Shown piece after piece: positions 48,101 to 58,924 of a stretch of DNA of 60,511 nt. The notes below the pieces were generated by a model. That model did no database searches. It worked only from the letters and a program-made list of their open reading frames with translations, and was not told the DNA's origin. Numbering within the stretch: the first letter of the stretch is position 1; each line of letters opens with the position of its first letter. Origin of the DNA: Smittium mucronatum (lineage: Eukaryota > Kickxellomycota > Harpellomycetes > Harpellales > Legeriomycetaceae); assembly GCA_001953115.1 (NCBI GenBank), contig LSSL01000100.1:1-60511 (forward strand), given 5' to 3'. The position numbers were made by a program, and so were the translations under genes.

Positions 48101-49290
48101 ATGATATATTCGCTACAAAAACAAAAAGTAAAAATATCAACCGATTTCCACCAATGTTGAGAGAAGCTATAAAATTATAAAAAGAAATATACTAAATAGA
48201 TGATTCTGACATATACAATTGACTATACGAAAAAATCATAATGCTTGGGCTAAAAAAATTATACAAAATTCTCGGAATTAACTTAAATAAGAAGGACAAA
48301 TTTTGGCTTTCTAAAAATAAAATAACTAGTTGTGGGGAATTTATAGCAAACTGCGATCTAATCTGAGAGGATTATTCGGACTAAATATATATAATATCAA
48401 TATAAACAACAAACCAATATTTAATATAGACTCAACGCATAAGCATGAATGGTTCGATAAATAATTCACCCACTCTTCTAAAATACATTCAGAAAACTTC
48501 AAGATTAATCATCAACCAATATATAATTGAGAAAATCGCTCTTTCAGAAAAATTACTGACTTTAAATATAGAAAGAAACCAATAGTCCAAACAAAATGGG
48601 ATGCTGTTGGTAAATTAGTCAACATTCAAACAACTTTCAATTGGCTAAAAATCCACAAATTGGACCTAGTAACCAAAATTACTAGCCAATTGTATTTTCT
48701 TTTTCATAAAGCATTAATCACTGGAGAAAATTTGAGAATATGGAATAAATGTATATTTTTCCATTCACAGGCATGAAAAATATGCAAATCCAAAAAAGAA
48801 AATATACTACATATTTATTTTGGCTGCAAAAGAATCAAATAATCCTGGAAGCTGATTTTACCGTTTATAAACGAGAAATCTACGGATATAAATGTAGTAA
48901 CGAATAGAATGAATGTAGATATAATATTTTATTTATTGAAGTCATCCAAAGGCAAGTTTCCTAACATTGAAATTCTGTATTACCTAGCCATATGGAAAAT
49001 TTCAGGGCTAAAACTGAAGCTGCGTTATCAAATACAATTCAGACAGCCGAAGAAATGATCATTAGATGGAGAAATTACCTAAAAGAAAAAATCATCAGAG
49101 ATTCCAAACACCCAAAGAAAAGAGAAACCTGGTGCGAAATAGTAATCCTTTGTATTTCAATTGAACCAGGGGGGAAAATTAGATTCAACAATTAATTTAA
49201 TATTTCCAACAATCATCTCTTGTTAAGCTTAATTAATTCTTATCAATAAAACATTTTAACTTTTACTAATACAATAAAAGTTTTAAAAAA
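45133..49290 (+). mobile_element. LINE copy 3 with endonuclease, reverse transcriptase and zinc motif
   Basis: Begins directly after the triplet run with a helical Lys/Glu-rich segment. The APE-type endonuclease follows: SSFNVKDIAS, then AKPDIICLQEINIKN (about 45436-45560), IIIFGYMNVVENE, SIIDHIFISN (about 46006) and ELSDHKCI. RT motifs: NNKSPGQD-stop-FSFEFYK (about 46791), ELLDQEKEYD (about 47180), DPLSPLLYNFIIEQLI (about 47368) and a YAGG in place of YADD (about 47479). The C-terminal zinc-like motif C-K-x7-H-I-x4-C is near 48784-48832. The RT and EN words resemble the L1/Tx1 group; no RNase H was seen. Many in-frame stops and the altered catalytic pair make it inactive. It is 5' truncated relative to copy 2 ORF1. 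Confidence 0.85.
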
Positions 49291-49439
49291 ATTTATATAT
49301 CCTTAAATCGAAATTTTGACTAAGAATATTGTATTAAAAATATTTAAAAAAATGGATCGATCAAAAATTGAATGGGAGGGGGGGGGGCGATAAATTACAT
49401 ATTTTAATGAATATAAGAAAAAAATGATAATAAAGCAGT
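49291..49439. other. Spacer with 10-base G run
   Basis: G homopolymer at 49378-49387. Nothing else recognised. Confidence 0.5.
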
Positions 49440-50940
49440 CAAGAGGTTTGAAGAACCACAAAACTGTTACATTACTGTGAGAATATAAAAAAATACGAGT
49501 GCACAGGCAATATTAATATGGATAAAAGCTAATATTGAAGAATTTTATACTATTTCATGAAAAATGACAATAAAATTTGTACTAAAAATGATAGAAAAGA
49601 CATCAAAAATAAAATTATAAAATAAAGCGAAGATTGACTTAGTCCTTACAGAATTTTAAAAAAAAAAATCAAAAGATATAAGCTTTAATATGTGAAAAAT
49701 ATATTACATTAGAGGAAACCAAGGTATCAAAAAGAAAGAGCATAAATTTATAACAACCCGAATTTTCGAAGAAAAAATTAAATTGATTCTAAGCTCCAAA
49801 GATACAAACAATGCTTATTTTTCTGGGTATTCTTCTAATAATGGTGATATAAAATACATATTCTTTTCAAAAAAATGGTATATTACCTATCTATGGCTTC
49901 TGATTTACATTTTTATTTATACTTTAAACTAGTTAAATTTGAATATCCTGTTATATTCGTAGGTATATAAGATGTAATTTAATCATTTGTTCTCGTAGTT
50001 ATAGCTTTAGTAAGTAATGAAAATGCGAATGACTACAGCTGGGTTTTGGAAAATTTAAATTCAGAAGCAATTAAATTAGGATTAACTTTTGGAATTAAAA
50101 ATTTAATAGCGGAATCTACATCTCAAAAAAAATAATATATATATCAATATTTTCTACTAACGTCAAGAGAAAAAACTTTTTGTTTCATGCTTTGAAAAAC
50201 ATGAAAGATTTAATTTAAAAAAAATCTTGTAATTTTGGTTATTTTATCTACAGTGGCACATGTAAAATTCAAAAAATCGATATAAAGGAAATTTTCGAGC
50301 TTTCAGTAATTTTATTTGTGATTAAATGGAGAATTTTCAATCCTTTGTCGGATTTTTTGGATGAATTCGTGAAAAATTGTTTCGAAAATAACAAGAATTG
50401 GTACTAAGGATAGTCTCTGTTTAGCCCCTCAAAAAAAATCTTTAGATATATTTAAAAGAGCTATTAATGAGAAGTTTTTGATTTTTTCGATTTATCAAAG
50501 GAAATAATTAATGATTCTATGGACTTTTATACTCCAAATTTTGGGAAAATAGTTTATAATGAAATTTATATTTTAGAAATGAGAAAATATCATTTTGGAA
50601 TAGTTATATCCATTGATTAAATGGAAAATTATGCTGTTTCAGAAAAAATATTACATAAATCTGAATTTTACGAAGTTTCAAGGTTAATTAGTTCAATTAA
50701 ATTCGAAAATATCGATAAATTAGTAATTTTTTTAGAAAAATATACTTTCATTCATCAAAAGTATATCCAAATACATAAAAGTTGTTTTTTTCCCGCACAA
50801 AAATTTTTTAAACAAGAAATATATTCACATGTTTCGTTTTATCAATGAAGCAAATATCACGGCTTTAATAGAAATAACATTTCTTGGTCAACGAAAAACA
50901 GCAGGAAGACTCAGAAAAATATATATGAAGTCAGCACCAA
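49440..50940 (+). mobile_element. MULE transposase relic B
   Basis: The segment at about 49925-50080 encodes FEYPVIFVG, a stop, then VLVVIALVSNENANDYSWVL and ENL, matching the MULE core (YP-x-[IV]-x-[VI]-G...[LA]-x-x-[LI]-V-[SN]-x-E...S-[WY]-x-W-x-L) and MULE relic A at 18.66 kb. The flanks are broken by stops; a 75-codon open piece remains at 50621-50848. I could not find a SWIM motif in this copy. It follows LINE copy 3 at a spacing like that of relic A after LINE copy 1. Confidence 0.6.
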
Positions 50941-52851
50941 GAGTAAAATGAGTAAATTTATCATTTATACTACCATTTATTATTTTATAATATATTAATA
51001 AAGTGGGTTATAAAAATTAAAAATCATTCCTATTACTTATTAATTTAAATCAGTAATTTTTATACATAATTTAGATATAGATGAGAGAGGGAAGATAGAG
51101 GGGGGGGTGGGGTATGGGTGATGCGGAAAAGCTGGACTGGAAAAAAGACAAAGGCTGGACTGGGAAAAGGGGAAAGGGGAAAGTGATAATGACGCTTACT
51201 TTTTATAGTTATATCATATTCTATTCGACGTTTTTTCTTCTTAGTAAAATAAATTCTGATTTATTTTTTTCCTGTTATTTATAAATAGAAAAGAATTTCT
51301 GTATATATGTATGTTTTTTTTATTTCCAGCCCAAAAATAAATATGAAACATGGGGGATGCAATTTTAACTTGCTCAAGGATTAGTGTATTTTTAGTAAAT
51401 TTCTTGGCAAAATTACGCCTGTGTAGCATCAATATCGTACTGTTTTAGGAAAATTAGTATTCTTTCAGTTAATTTAGTATTTTTTCAATAAATTTAAGCG
51501 ATTTCAAAATAAATCAGTATATTTTTAGTATTTAATCTATTATTTATTTATTTTTTAGTGCCTTTATTTTTTTAACTTGTAAAATTGGGACGTCCTTTTT
51601 CTAATAATTGTTTATTGGATGATCGTTAAATTCTATATCTTTTCGATTTATGGTAATATATTTTGAGATATAGTACGTTAATAGCAGCAGTTATTGGATT
51701 TCACACCACTCTTTAAACCGAAATTGAAGAAGATATAAAATTTTATTTTCATATCCCTCATGCTAATAAATAGTCATAATCACATTGAATTGATTTTAAG
51801 TAATATTAATAATTTTGTTTATAAGTTAGAAAAGCTGTGTGAGTTTGAAATTTCTAATTATTTTTTATTGGTAGAAGCTTTTTTGAAATTTAATTCGATC
51901 CGGTGACATTACTTTCGGATGAGAGTTCAAATTTGAATCAAAAAAAAAAAACTGCTAATTTCTAAAAAAAGTTGATTTAGATAAATTATTCAGCGAGATA
52001 TTATTACTTCAATCTTGCTAGAGATGACTTTTTTAACCACTTGATATTTATAAACTACGTGAAAAGGATTGATATTTAATTCTATGATATATCTATCATT
52101 TTAAGAATAATTTTTGGTAATAAAAGTCCAAGAGGAAAATAAAACTCTAATTGTGTTAGTTTTAGTGAAAAATAAAGAGTGGTTTTTTTTTTTTTGTATC
52201 TCAATTTATTCACATAGCGAATAATAATAATAAAAAGAGCGGTCCAATTTACACAGTACGACCACTCGGTAAGAGGAATTTGTCTTACAAATAAATGCAT
52301 TGTGTTTGGGCAAAAATATCAACTGAACCAATTATGTATTTTGAATATTATGGGACCAATGTAATATCGGTGATTAAAGTTGCATAAATACTCTGGTTAG
52401 AATTAGACGAATGAGGAAACAGTATATTTTATCATGAGCAAAAAGTGGAAAGGGATGAGGGGGGGATGGTCAGATTGGTGGGTTAAGAGGTATTGATTGG
52501 ATTGGCATAAATTTGACCAATAATAAGCCAAATATATATGGGGGGGCGGGGAGGAGGGATTGTGATGGAAAGAGTAGCAGGCTTGAATCAGTGGGCGAGT
52601 AGTACCTGGTAGGTGAGAGGCAGGTGGGGAGTGGAAGGGAGTGGGAGGGAGTGGGAGTGGGAATGGGAGTGGAATATACTTTAGGCGATAAATGGTCCTT
52701 TTTAAATCAGTGGATAAAAAAACTCTCCCACCAGCGCTCTCAAACTATAGAAACTTATAGGCGTGTTAAAGGATACCTACTTGATCACTTCAAACCCCAA
52801 TTTATTGAAAAAAACAAAAAAAAAAATCCGAATTTTCACGAGAAACAAAAA
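50941..52851. other. Intergenic region upstream of ARPC5, G-rich near its right end
   Basis: AT-rich with two G-rich purine zones: about 51080-51185 (two copies of a GGCTGGACTGG unit plus GGGGAAAGGGG repeats) and about 52455-52675 (many runs of three or more G, including GGAGTGGGAGTGGGAATGGG). The second ends about 175 bp before the ARPC5 ATG. No gene recognised. Confidence 0.5.
52455..52675 (+). promoter_or_regulatory. G-rich tract 5' of ARPC5, possible G-quadruplex region
   Basis: Repeated G3-5 runs spaced by 1-7 bases on the coding strand, in otherwise AT-rich DNA. Runs of this spacing can form G-quadruplexes; no proof of formation or function. Confidence 0.45.
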
Positions 52852-53405
52852 ATGTCGTTTAGAGACCTTATGGTAGATACTGTTAGCGAGGAGCAGCAAC
52901 AGCTCTTCTCGCAGATGAGTTTGCAGTCTGAGGCGGGAGCGGTCAGCATCAGCGATGCGGAAAGAGAACTCGCCACGAAATCGACGAATGTGCGGGCTTT
53001 GTTATCTAAAGGAAATTCGACTGAAGCTTTACGCGTCGCTCTTGAAAACCCCCTCTATGGACCAAACGCGTATCCCCAGGTCCAAGAAAAAATTGCTGCT
53101 CTGGTTGCAGAAGTTTTGGGATCGAGCCGTATCCAGGACAGTGAAATGCTGATTGGGAGTATGAGTCAGGCGGAACTAACTGTTCTTTTAAAGTACATTT
53201 ACTATGGGCTTGCTAGACCCAGCCAATTCAATTGTTCTGTATTGTTAGTGTGGCATGAGAAGGTATTTTATCACACTTTTTTTATTATATTGATCTTGGT
53301 CTGTTTTAATGAATTTACATTTTGGGGCTCTTTCCTTATTAGGTCGTTGAAGTCACTGGGGTCGCGGGAATAGTAAGAGTTCTGAGCGATAGAAGCACAT
53401 TGTGA
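52852..53405 (+). CDS. Arp2/3 complex subunit 5 (ARPC5/p16-Arc)
   Basis: Exons 52852-53262 and 53343-53405 (80-nt intron, GTATTT...TTAG) give 157 residues, close to the usual size. The ATG at 52852 begins MSFRDLMVDT; the frame is open further upstream, but that sequence is low-complexity Gly-rich and not protein-like. Family features: NVRALLSKGNSTEALRVALE, LKYIYYGLARPS, LLVWHEK and, across the intron, VTGVAGIVRVLSDR, the highly conserved C end. ARPC5 is the smallest structural subunit of the seven-protein complex that nucleates branched actin. Presence of Arp2/3 implies actin patches and endocytosis of the normal fungal kind. Confidence 0.95.
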
Positions 53406-53746
53406 AGTATTCGTTTTCCTCTTGATATTTCTCTGTAATAAAACTAACTTCATCCCCTTTAAAAAAACAAACAAACAGACAGTTTCTAGTTTAAATAATT
53501 CTTTTTTATTTTACAAAATGGTTAACAATGGGCGAAATGTGCTTTAATAAATATTTATCAAATTTCGATACGATTCAAGAGCTTCTAACCGTGAAGAAAT
53601 GAAAATATTCGCAGCATATCAAAATATGCTAAAATACGATTTTTATAAAAAATTTTAACAGAATAAATATTCTTCGTTGATCGAATTGATGGATTCTAAT
53701 AATATCGGTGCTTTTTTTTTTTAGTTAAGGGAGTTTTGAGCCCCGT
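53406..53746. other. Convergent spacer ARPC5 / DPB4
   Basis: AT-rich 3' flanks of two genes; nothing recognised. Confidence 0.4.
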
Positions 53747-54193
53747 TTAAAGAGTATCAGTTTCAACAACATCCATCGCCTGGTGTTCATTCAGATCTTC
53801 GTCTCCCTCATCGTCACCATTTTCAATATCGTCGCTGGGACGGGCATCAGCGGCAGTATCGGCACCCGTTGATTTTTGCTCCTTACGCAGCCTGGTTATT
53901 TCGCGGAACTCTTGCAATTCCAATTCGAGCTTCGATTTGAAATCAGAGTCGAATTCGAGCTCGTCGAGGGCCGCCATAATATACTGCGAATTTATTGTTT
54001 TGGCGCCGCTGGTTATTGCCAAATCGTTTGCGGTTGACGTCAAGTAGTTTATGAATACGGTGCTTGATTTGGATAGTGCCAGACGCACATCTTTCTGGAT
54101 CATCGTGCCTTCGGGGATCGAGTTCTTCAGAACCCTGACGATGTTCGCCATGGGTAGATCGAGGTCATCTATAGTAATTGGTTCTTCAGTCAT
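53747..54193 (-). CDS. DNA polymerase epsilon subunit Dpb4 / POLE3-type histone-fold protein
   Basis: 148 residues, single exon. Histone fold at about 12-90: DLDLPMANIVRVLKNSIPEG, then QKDVRLALSKSSTVFINYLT, TANDLAITSGAKTINSQYIM and AALDELEF, matching the POLE3/Dpb4/CHRAC17 branch of NF-YB-like folds (LP-x-A-x-I-x-R-[IV]-[LV]-K). The C end is acidic (DDIENGDDEGDEDLNEHQ), as in this family. Dpb4 pairs with a POLE4/Dpb3-type partner in polymerase epsilon and in ISW2/CHRAC chromatin remodellers. No partner gene is in the window. NF-YB is excluded by the acidic tail and the LP-x-A-N core. Confidence 0.9.
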   Translation of the reverse strand: MTEEPITIDDLDLPMANIVRVLKNSIPEGTMIQKDVRLALSKSSTVFINYLTSTANDLAITSGAKTINSQYIMAALDELEFDSDFKSKLELELQEFREITRLRKEQKSTGADTAADARPSDDIENGDDEGDEDLNEHQAMDVVETDTL

Positions 54194-54601
54194 TCTTTTT
54201 TTTTTTTTTTCGTTTTAACGGTTGGAAGAAACTAATTCAAAAAAGATTGAAAGATCCCAAGTTTATTTTTTTAATTCTGATTTATCAGAATTCAAAGGGG
54301 AAAAAAAATCACTTATCTGTTCTACGACAAAGAGTACCCAAATCATCTAAAACAAAACAAAATAGACCAGTAAAATATCGATAGCCCAAAAAATTGATTG
54401 GGGCCTCATAAATTGGTGTTAAAAGGTTAATTACTGACAACTTTAGAGAGTAAAATTAAAAGATAATAAATAAAAAGACTGTTCATAACTTTAGATTTAA
54501 AGGAAGAAAACTGTATTAAGGGTAGAAAGAGATGATAAACGGATATTGAATTTGAAAATTTTATTAATAAAGAGTTTAATGTGGGCAACTGGTGAGCAGG
54601 A
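54194..54601. other. DPB4 5' flank / AMPK beta 3' flank
   Basis: AT-rich; an open frame at 54178-54384 has no recognisable domain. No CCAAT box seen close to the DPB4 start. Confidence 0.4.
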
Positions 54602-56104
54602 CTATGATACGGGCTTGTAGTAAACGGTGGTCAAGTACTATAAGACCGAAATTGGTTAATTCGTAAGTGTATGACTTAGAATATTTTTTATATAAATATA
54701 GCATAACTAGTAGCTGAATAAAAGAAAGTTTACCTTTTTCCTGTAACGGGTGGTGCTTGAAACAGCCATTACATTGTCTTTTATCGAGCAAGCATACAGA
54801 TGGTTGAGAACAACATGGTTTGGAGGGGGCAAAGAACGTATCCCGTTGATGTTGGTTTCAGTTTGGTTTAGGAGAACGTTGTTGAGGTGAGGGGGGAGGT
54901 GTGGAGGATCAACTCTTTGGCTCCTAGAGTCATAAGAGCTACGATTAGAGATGGGATCAGGCATGACACATTTGTAGTTACCAGGAGGAGAATCTGATAG
55001 ACTAACTATAAAAAAAAGTAGGGGTGAGGGGTTGTAAAGGATAAGGGTTAAAGATTAATGGAATGGGTTAAGAGAAAATTGTATTTATTAAGAGGTGATA
55101 ATATAATTAAATACCATTATCTAAGCCTTCAACATTATCACTGGCCTCATTTTCACCGTTCATGTTGATAATAACGTCTTCAATCTTGATGTAGTTTACT
55201 AAATTTCCATTATCATCAGGTGCAATGACGAGATTATTTGAGTATTGCCACTCACCGTCGACAATGAATTTAAGTCTGTGCATACCAACGGGCAGATTAA
55301 GCAAAGTGCTCCATTCTCCATCATCACTGTTTCAAGAAAGTAAAGATTTGACGAGTTTTTTTTATAAAAAAATGAATAAAAGAGGTAATAAAAAAAACCT
55401 TTTTGTTAGTTTGATCTTATATTTCCAGTCAATGAAGGACCCGGACACATAGACGGATTCAGCCAATTCTTCCCATTTAATTAAAGTAGGAACAATAGCT
55501 TCAGGATCTATTGAATAGAATTAGAAGTGGAGGCACGAGAAAGAGATAAAGATGAAAGTAAAAATAGGGTAATTGAAATGACATTAAGCTTACATTTTTT
55601 TTTAGAAGGCTCAATGTCCATCCCACTTGGCGATTCACTTGATAAAAACGTATTGAAGCTTTGTCTGTTTGCACTGTTGATGTAACTAGCTATACCGCTT
55701 TGATCAGCATAAGTTTCAGGGAAAATGTCTATATTAATAGAGGCAGAATTTCTTTGCTGGTTAAAAATATCTTGTGGACCTTTGAAAGTAGTTCTTTTTT
55801 GGCCTTGGGATAAACCGCTAGAGTTAAACCCTAAACCACTGTGCAATGGAGATCCAACAATAGGGCTCCCAGAAGCCATTCCAAGTCCGAATATTCCATC
55901 ATCGAGATTGTTGGGAATGTTGGAGCTTCTTTGGACTCTTTTGTTTCCAGAAGAAGATAAGGAAGGCGTGCGCAATCTTCGGTACGACAATTTATCAGAA
56001 AGTTTGGGAGATCTCGATCCTTCCTGGAACTCACCTCCTGATTTTGCAGAAGCGCTAGAGGCTCTTGAATTGGGTTTTCTTTCTGTGGAATTCGTATTAC
56101 CCAT
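54602..56104 (-). CDS. AMPK/SNF1 kinase beta subunit (Gal83/Sip type), five exons
   Basis: Exons 56104-55594, 55507-55399, 55326-55115, 55005-54734, 54637-54602; 379 residues, phase kept at every join. The N end MGNTNS is a candidate N-myristoylation site. Residues about 7-170 are Ser/Asn-rich and low in structure. The CBM48 glycogen-binding domain (about 173-256) reads VPTLIKWEEL, VYVSGSFIDWKYKIKLTK, LPVGMHRLKFIVDGEW and GNLVNYIKI, with both sugar-stacking Trp and the Asn present. The C-terminal ASC domain reads PPHLPPHLNNVLLN, PNHVVLNHLYACSIKDNVM, TRYRKK and, in a 36-nt last exon, YLTTVYYKPVS. It tethers the catalytic and gamma subunits and sets localisation of the energy-sensing kinase. 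Confidence 0.95.
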
Positions 56105-58015
56105 ACTAGAAAACCTTATTTAATCGAATTGGCTAATTTTCCAAAGTTTTTTTTCACTGTTACAATCGGTTCGAAATGGGACTATAATCTGGATCTTCGA
56201 ATAAAAAAAAAATTATTAGAAATCGAAATCAACAGTCTTACACTATTTTTTATAAAAAAATGAAATAACCCAAAGAATTTATTAACTTTGCTTGATTACC
56301 CAGAAAAAATAAAAGTCCTCATTAATGGAGCTTGAGAAAATTAAGCCTTACCTTCAAAAAAAATGACAGGTATCCTAAAACAGATGTTTTAATGGCCAAT
56401 AATATACTTTGCATTATGTAATAACTAAATCAAAAACCAGCATCAGCAAATGCCCTATATTCACCAGAGCCTTCAGACCTCAACGAGTCTCTATATTGAT
56501 TCGCTGGATTATAGCTGTTTGGATAACCCCGAAAATTAGCCAATGATATAGACTAATAAAAACCAAAAACCGGCACTAGATTTTTAGCGAGTCCAAACGA
56601 CAGCGCAATTTTAAAAAACTCACATCGTCGAAATGAATGGATTCCACTTTCGCTGTTGGCATGTCCCATCCGCCTGCCAAGCAAAAATCAGTCTCGTTTA
56701 TCTCAAGGAAACCCCAATACCAATCACATTGCTTTATATCCTTAACTATCAGTAGGCCTAGTTGTTGCCATCACCAATTGCCAATATTTTCGCCACTATA
56801 CTCTAATTATAGATAAACTTGCAATTTATTGCGTACCTAACCAAGTGCCAAATTGGGCTTCGTTAGTTCTAGCAGTTAAGAATGCGCACATCACCCTGGG
56901 CTTTAAGGGGTTATGGAGGTGCACAATCGGAAATTTACTGCGTGTGTAGTAGATTTAGCTGTGTGGGATAAAATACATTTATTGGACATACTCTATTTGA
57001 TCTCTCCCTATCTAATGGAAATCTCCAGCGGTTTAGTTTTGAGGCTCTGTTTAAACCCCCTTTCGACCGAGGGTGCAAAAATATATATGCTTCTAATATA
57101 TCAGCTATTGGACAAATAATTCATCTAAACAGCTGGTTCAATGCTGCTTTCTTTCAATTAGAAAAGTGGCAGGCAAATTTGCCAATAAAATCTGTGATAC
57201 AAAAATATAAAAAAAGTGGAAGGAAGCGCAAATAAGCAGCTCAGGTTTAATTTGGGTTTTACTGGGGTTGAGAAAATGCGATTGTTTCCTAACATACCAT
57301 TGGATTTTAGTCCCCACAGCAAATAAAGGATTGCAAAGCCATCGTATTCTGAACGTAATTTAATCTCCAATAGAATCATACTTATGTGATAATTAACCAT
57401 TAAATGTAATAGATATCATTTGTCAAATAGTAGGCTTGATATTTGCATTATTATTTGCTAATTGGCAAACTTTGTACCAAATAAAATATTAGCACCCATT
57501 TTGTGTCACCAATACATCCAATGTAATAGTGGATAAATTAATCTCATTTACAATTTAGTGTAGTTTGAATAAAAAGTTCAAGATCTCAGCCTCCATTTAG
57601 ATATTAGAATTTAAGCATAGTGGCAAACGGTAAGGAAAGTATTCAATATGAAATGCGAGTCTTGTTAAAAAAGAAGAAACATAAGCGGTTAAAGATCAGT
57701 CAAGCTTCTGAAGACTGTTATGTCACATAAGAAACTAAGCCAAAGACACAAGTGAAATAAACACTAGATGAAAAAAAAATAGATATATTCATCTTGCCAT
57801 AAACTCCATTTTCGATGAAAAGACTCTGAGATTTAAGGTGCATATAGTAAAGGAGAAAAAATGTTTTGAGAAATCAGCGAGCTCTTAACCCCTCTTCCTT
57901 TCAATTTAATCGGAACAGAGGGATAGTAATAGTGGGAAACAATGTGGGTATGTAAAAAGTATAAGAATAAGAAAATGTTAAAAGTGGACTATAGAAAAAA
58001 CCCTTCGAGACAAAA
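56105..58015. other. AMPK beta 5' flank and long spacer, CCAAT cluster
   Basis: CCAAT occurs at 56396-56400, 56714-56718, 56720-56724, 56774-56778 and 56781-56785, a cluster 0.3-0.7 kb upstream of the AMPK beta start. No coding frame convinces; 56913-57119 and 57158-57400 are open but not protein-like. Confidence 0.45.
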
Positions 58016-58924
58016 CTATTTGAACCTTCCGTAAGGAAAACATACATTCTCACGACCCTCTTTAAAATCAAATGTGGCTAAAAACCTCATTATTTGTTCG
58101 TCCTTGGTGGGTGATAAATAAAATGCCTGATTATCATGTTCAAGCCTGGGCCTAGAATCAGTACTGATAAATTCATCGGTACCATTTCCGATAAACTCAC
58201 TTGATAGTGGATACTGGCTATTTTTAGATCCGATATTTTTCTTTTCGAGATCTCGATGCCGCTGCGGAAACTTTCCTTTTCTTTTCATACTGGCAAGCCT
58301 CAGCGTGGCCAATGCTTCCAAATGAGATTTATCTAGAGATTCAGAGAGTCTGGAATGCATCAGATTGTATAAATAGAAGAACCCGTACCCCGAAATCGAA
58401 ACAAACCCGAAAAGAGCACCAGCAAGGATCCGGTTCTTGGAATTACCTGTTTGTTTTTGGTTTTCATTGTTCGAATAATAGAATCCATACTGATCAGTAT
58501 ACCCATCTCTGCCATATCCACCACTAGTGTATGTATCATACTTTCTATCATAAGCCTTTTGTTGCTGCTCATAAAAAGCAGCCCGGTTGTAAAAGTCGTA
58601 ATTTGAAAAATCCGGTTTCCCGCTGGGAGGTCTATTCCTGATCAGCTTTTCATATGCCCACTGAATTTGCTTGAACTTTTCACTGCTGCTCCTTAAAGAC
58701 GAATCTTTTGCTTTGGAGTTCGCATACAGTTTATCCGGATGGTACACTTTACATAGCTCATAGTACCTGGCCTTTATTTCTGATTTCGTCGAGTTCGGAG
58801 CCAATCCCAGTATCCCATGAGGGGTCATAGACCTTGAGCTCGATTGGTACTGTCTAGAATTCAATCGAATCTCGTACCTTCCACCTACCATATCCCAAAC
58901 CAATATTCCTTTGAAACACTTCAT
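58016..58924 (-). CDS. J-domain protein with an internal membrane segment
   Basis: 302 residues, single exon. J domain at about 33-96: TPHGILGLAPNSTKSEIKAR, then YYELCKVYHPDKLYA, and SSEKFKQIQWAYEKL; the HPD that stimulates Hsp70 ATPase is at 62-64. A Tyr/Gly-rich linker (103-158) leads to a membrane segment at about 166-188 (RILAGALFGFVSISGYGFFYLYNL), then a basic and polar 110-residue tail. The basic N end before the J domain (RYEIRLNSRQYQSSSRS) suggests mitochondrial import. The layout resembles small mitochondrial inner-membrane J proteins such as DNAJC30, but I cannot name an orthologue. The minus-strand 5' flank is G-rich near 59090-59112. Confidence 0.85.
   Translation of the reverse strand: MKCFKGILVWDMVGGRYEIRLNSRQYQSSSRSMTPHGILGLAPNSTKSEIKARYYELCKVYHPDKLYANSKAKDSSLRSSSEKFKQIQWAYEKLIRNRPPSGKPDFSNYDFYNRAAFYEQQQKAYDRKYDTYTSGGYGRDGYTDQYGFYYSNNENQKQTGNSKNRILAGALFGFVSISGYGFFYLYNLMHSRLSESLDKSHLEALATLRLASMKRKGKFPQRHRDLEKKNIGSKNSQYPLSSEFIGNGTDEFISTDSRPRLEHDNQAFYLSPTKDEQIMRFLATFDFKEGRENVCFPYGRFK

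Noticed and set aside
48992..49195. 67-codon frame as a small gene
   Set aside because: It is the C-terminal end of LINE copy 3 ORF2; the same words occur at the end of copy 1 near 17.5 kb.
52624..52851. Longer N-terminus for ARPC5 from the upstream ATG at 52624
   Set aside because: The added 76 residues come from the G-rich tract and low-complexity DNA; the ATG at 52852 gives the normal family start.
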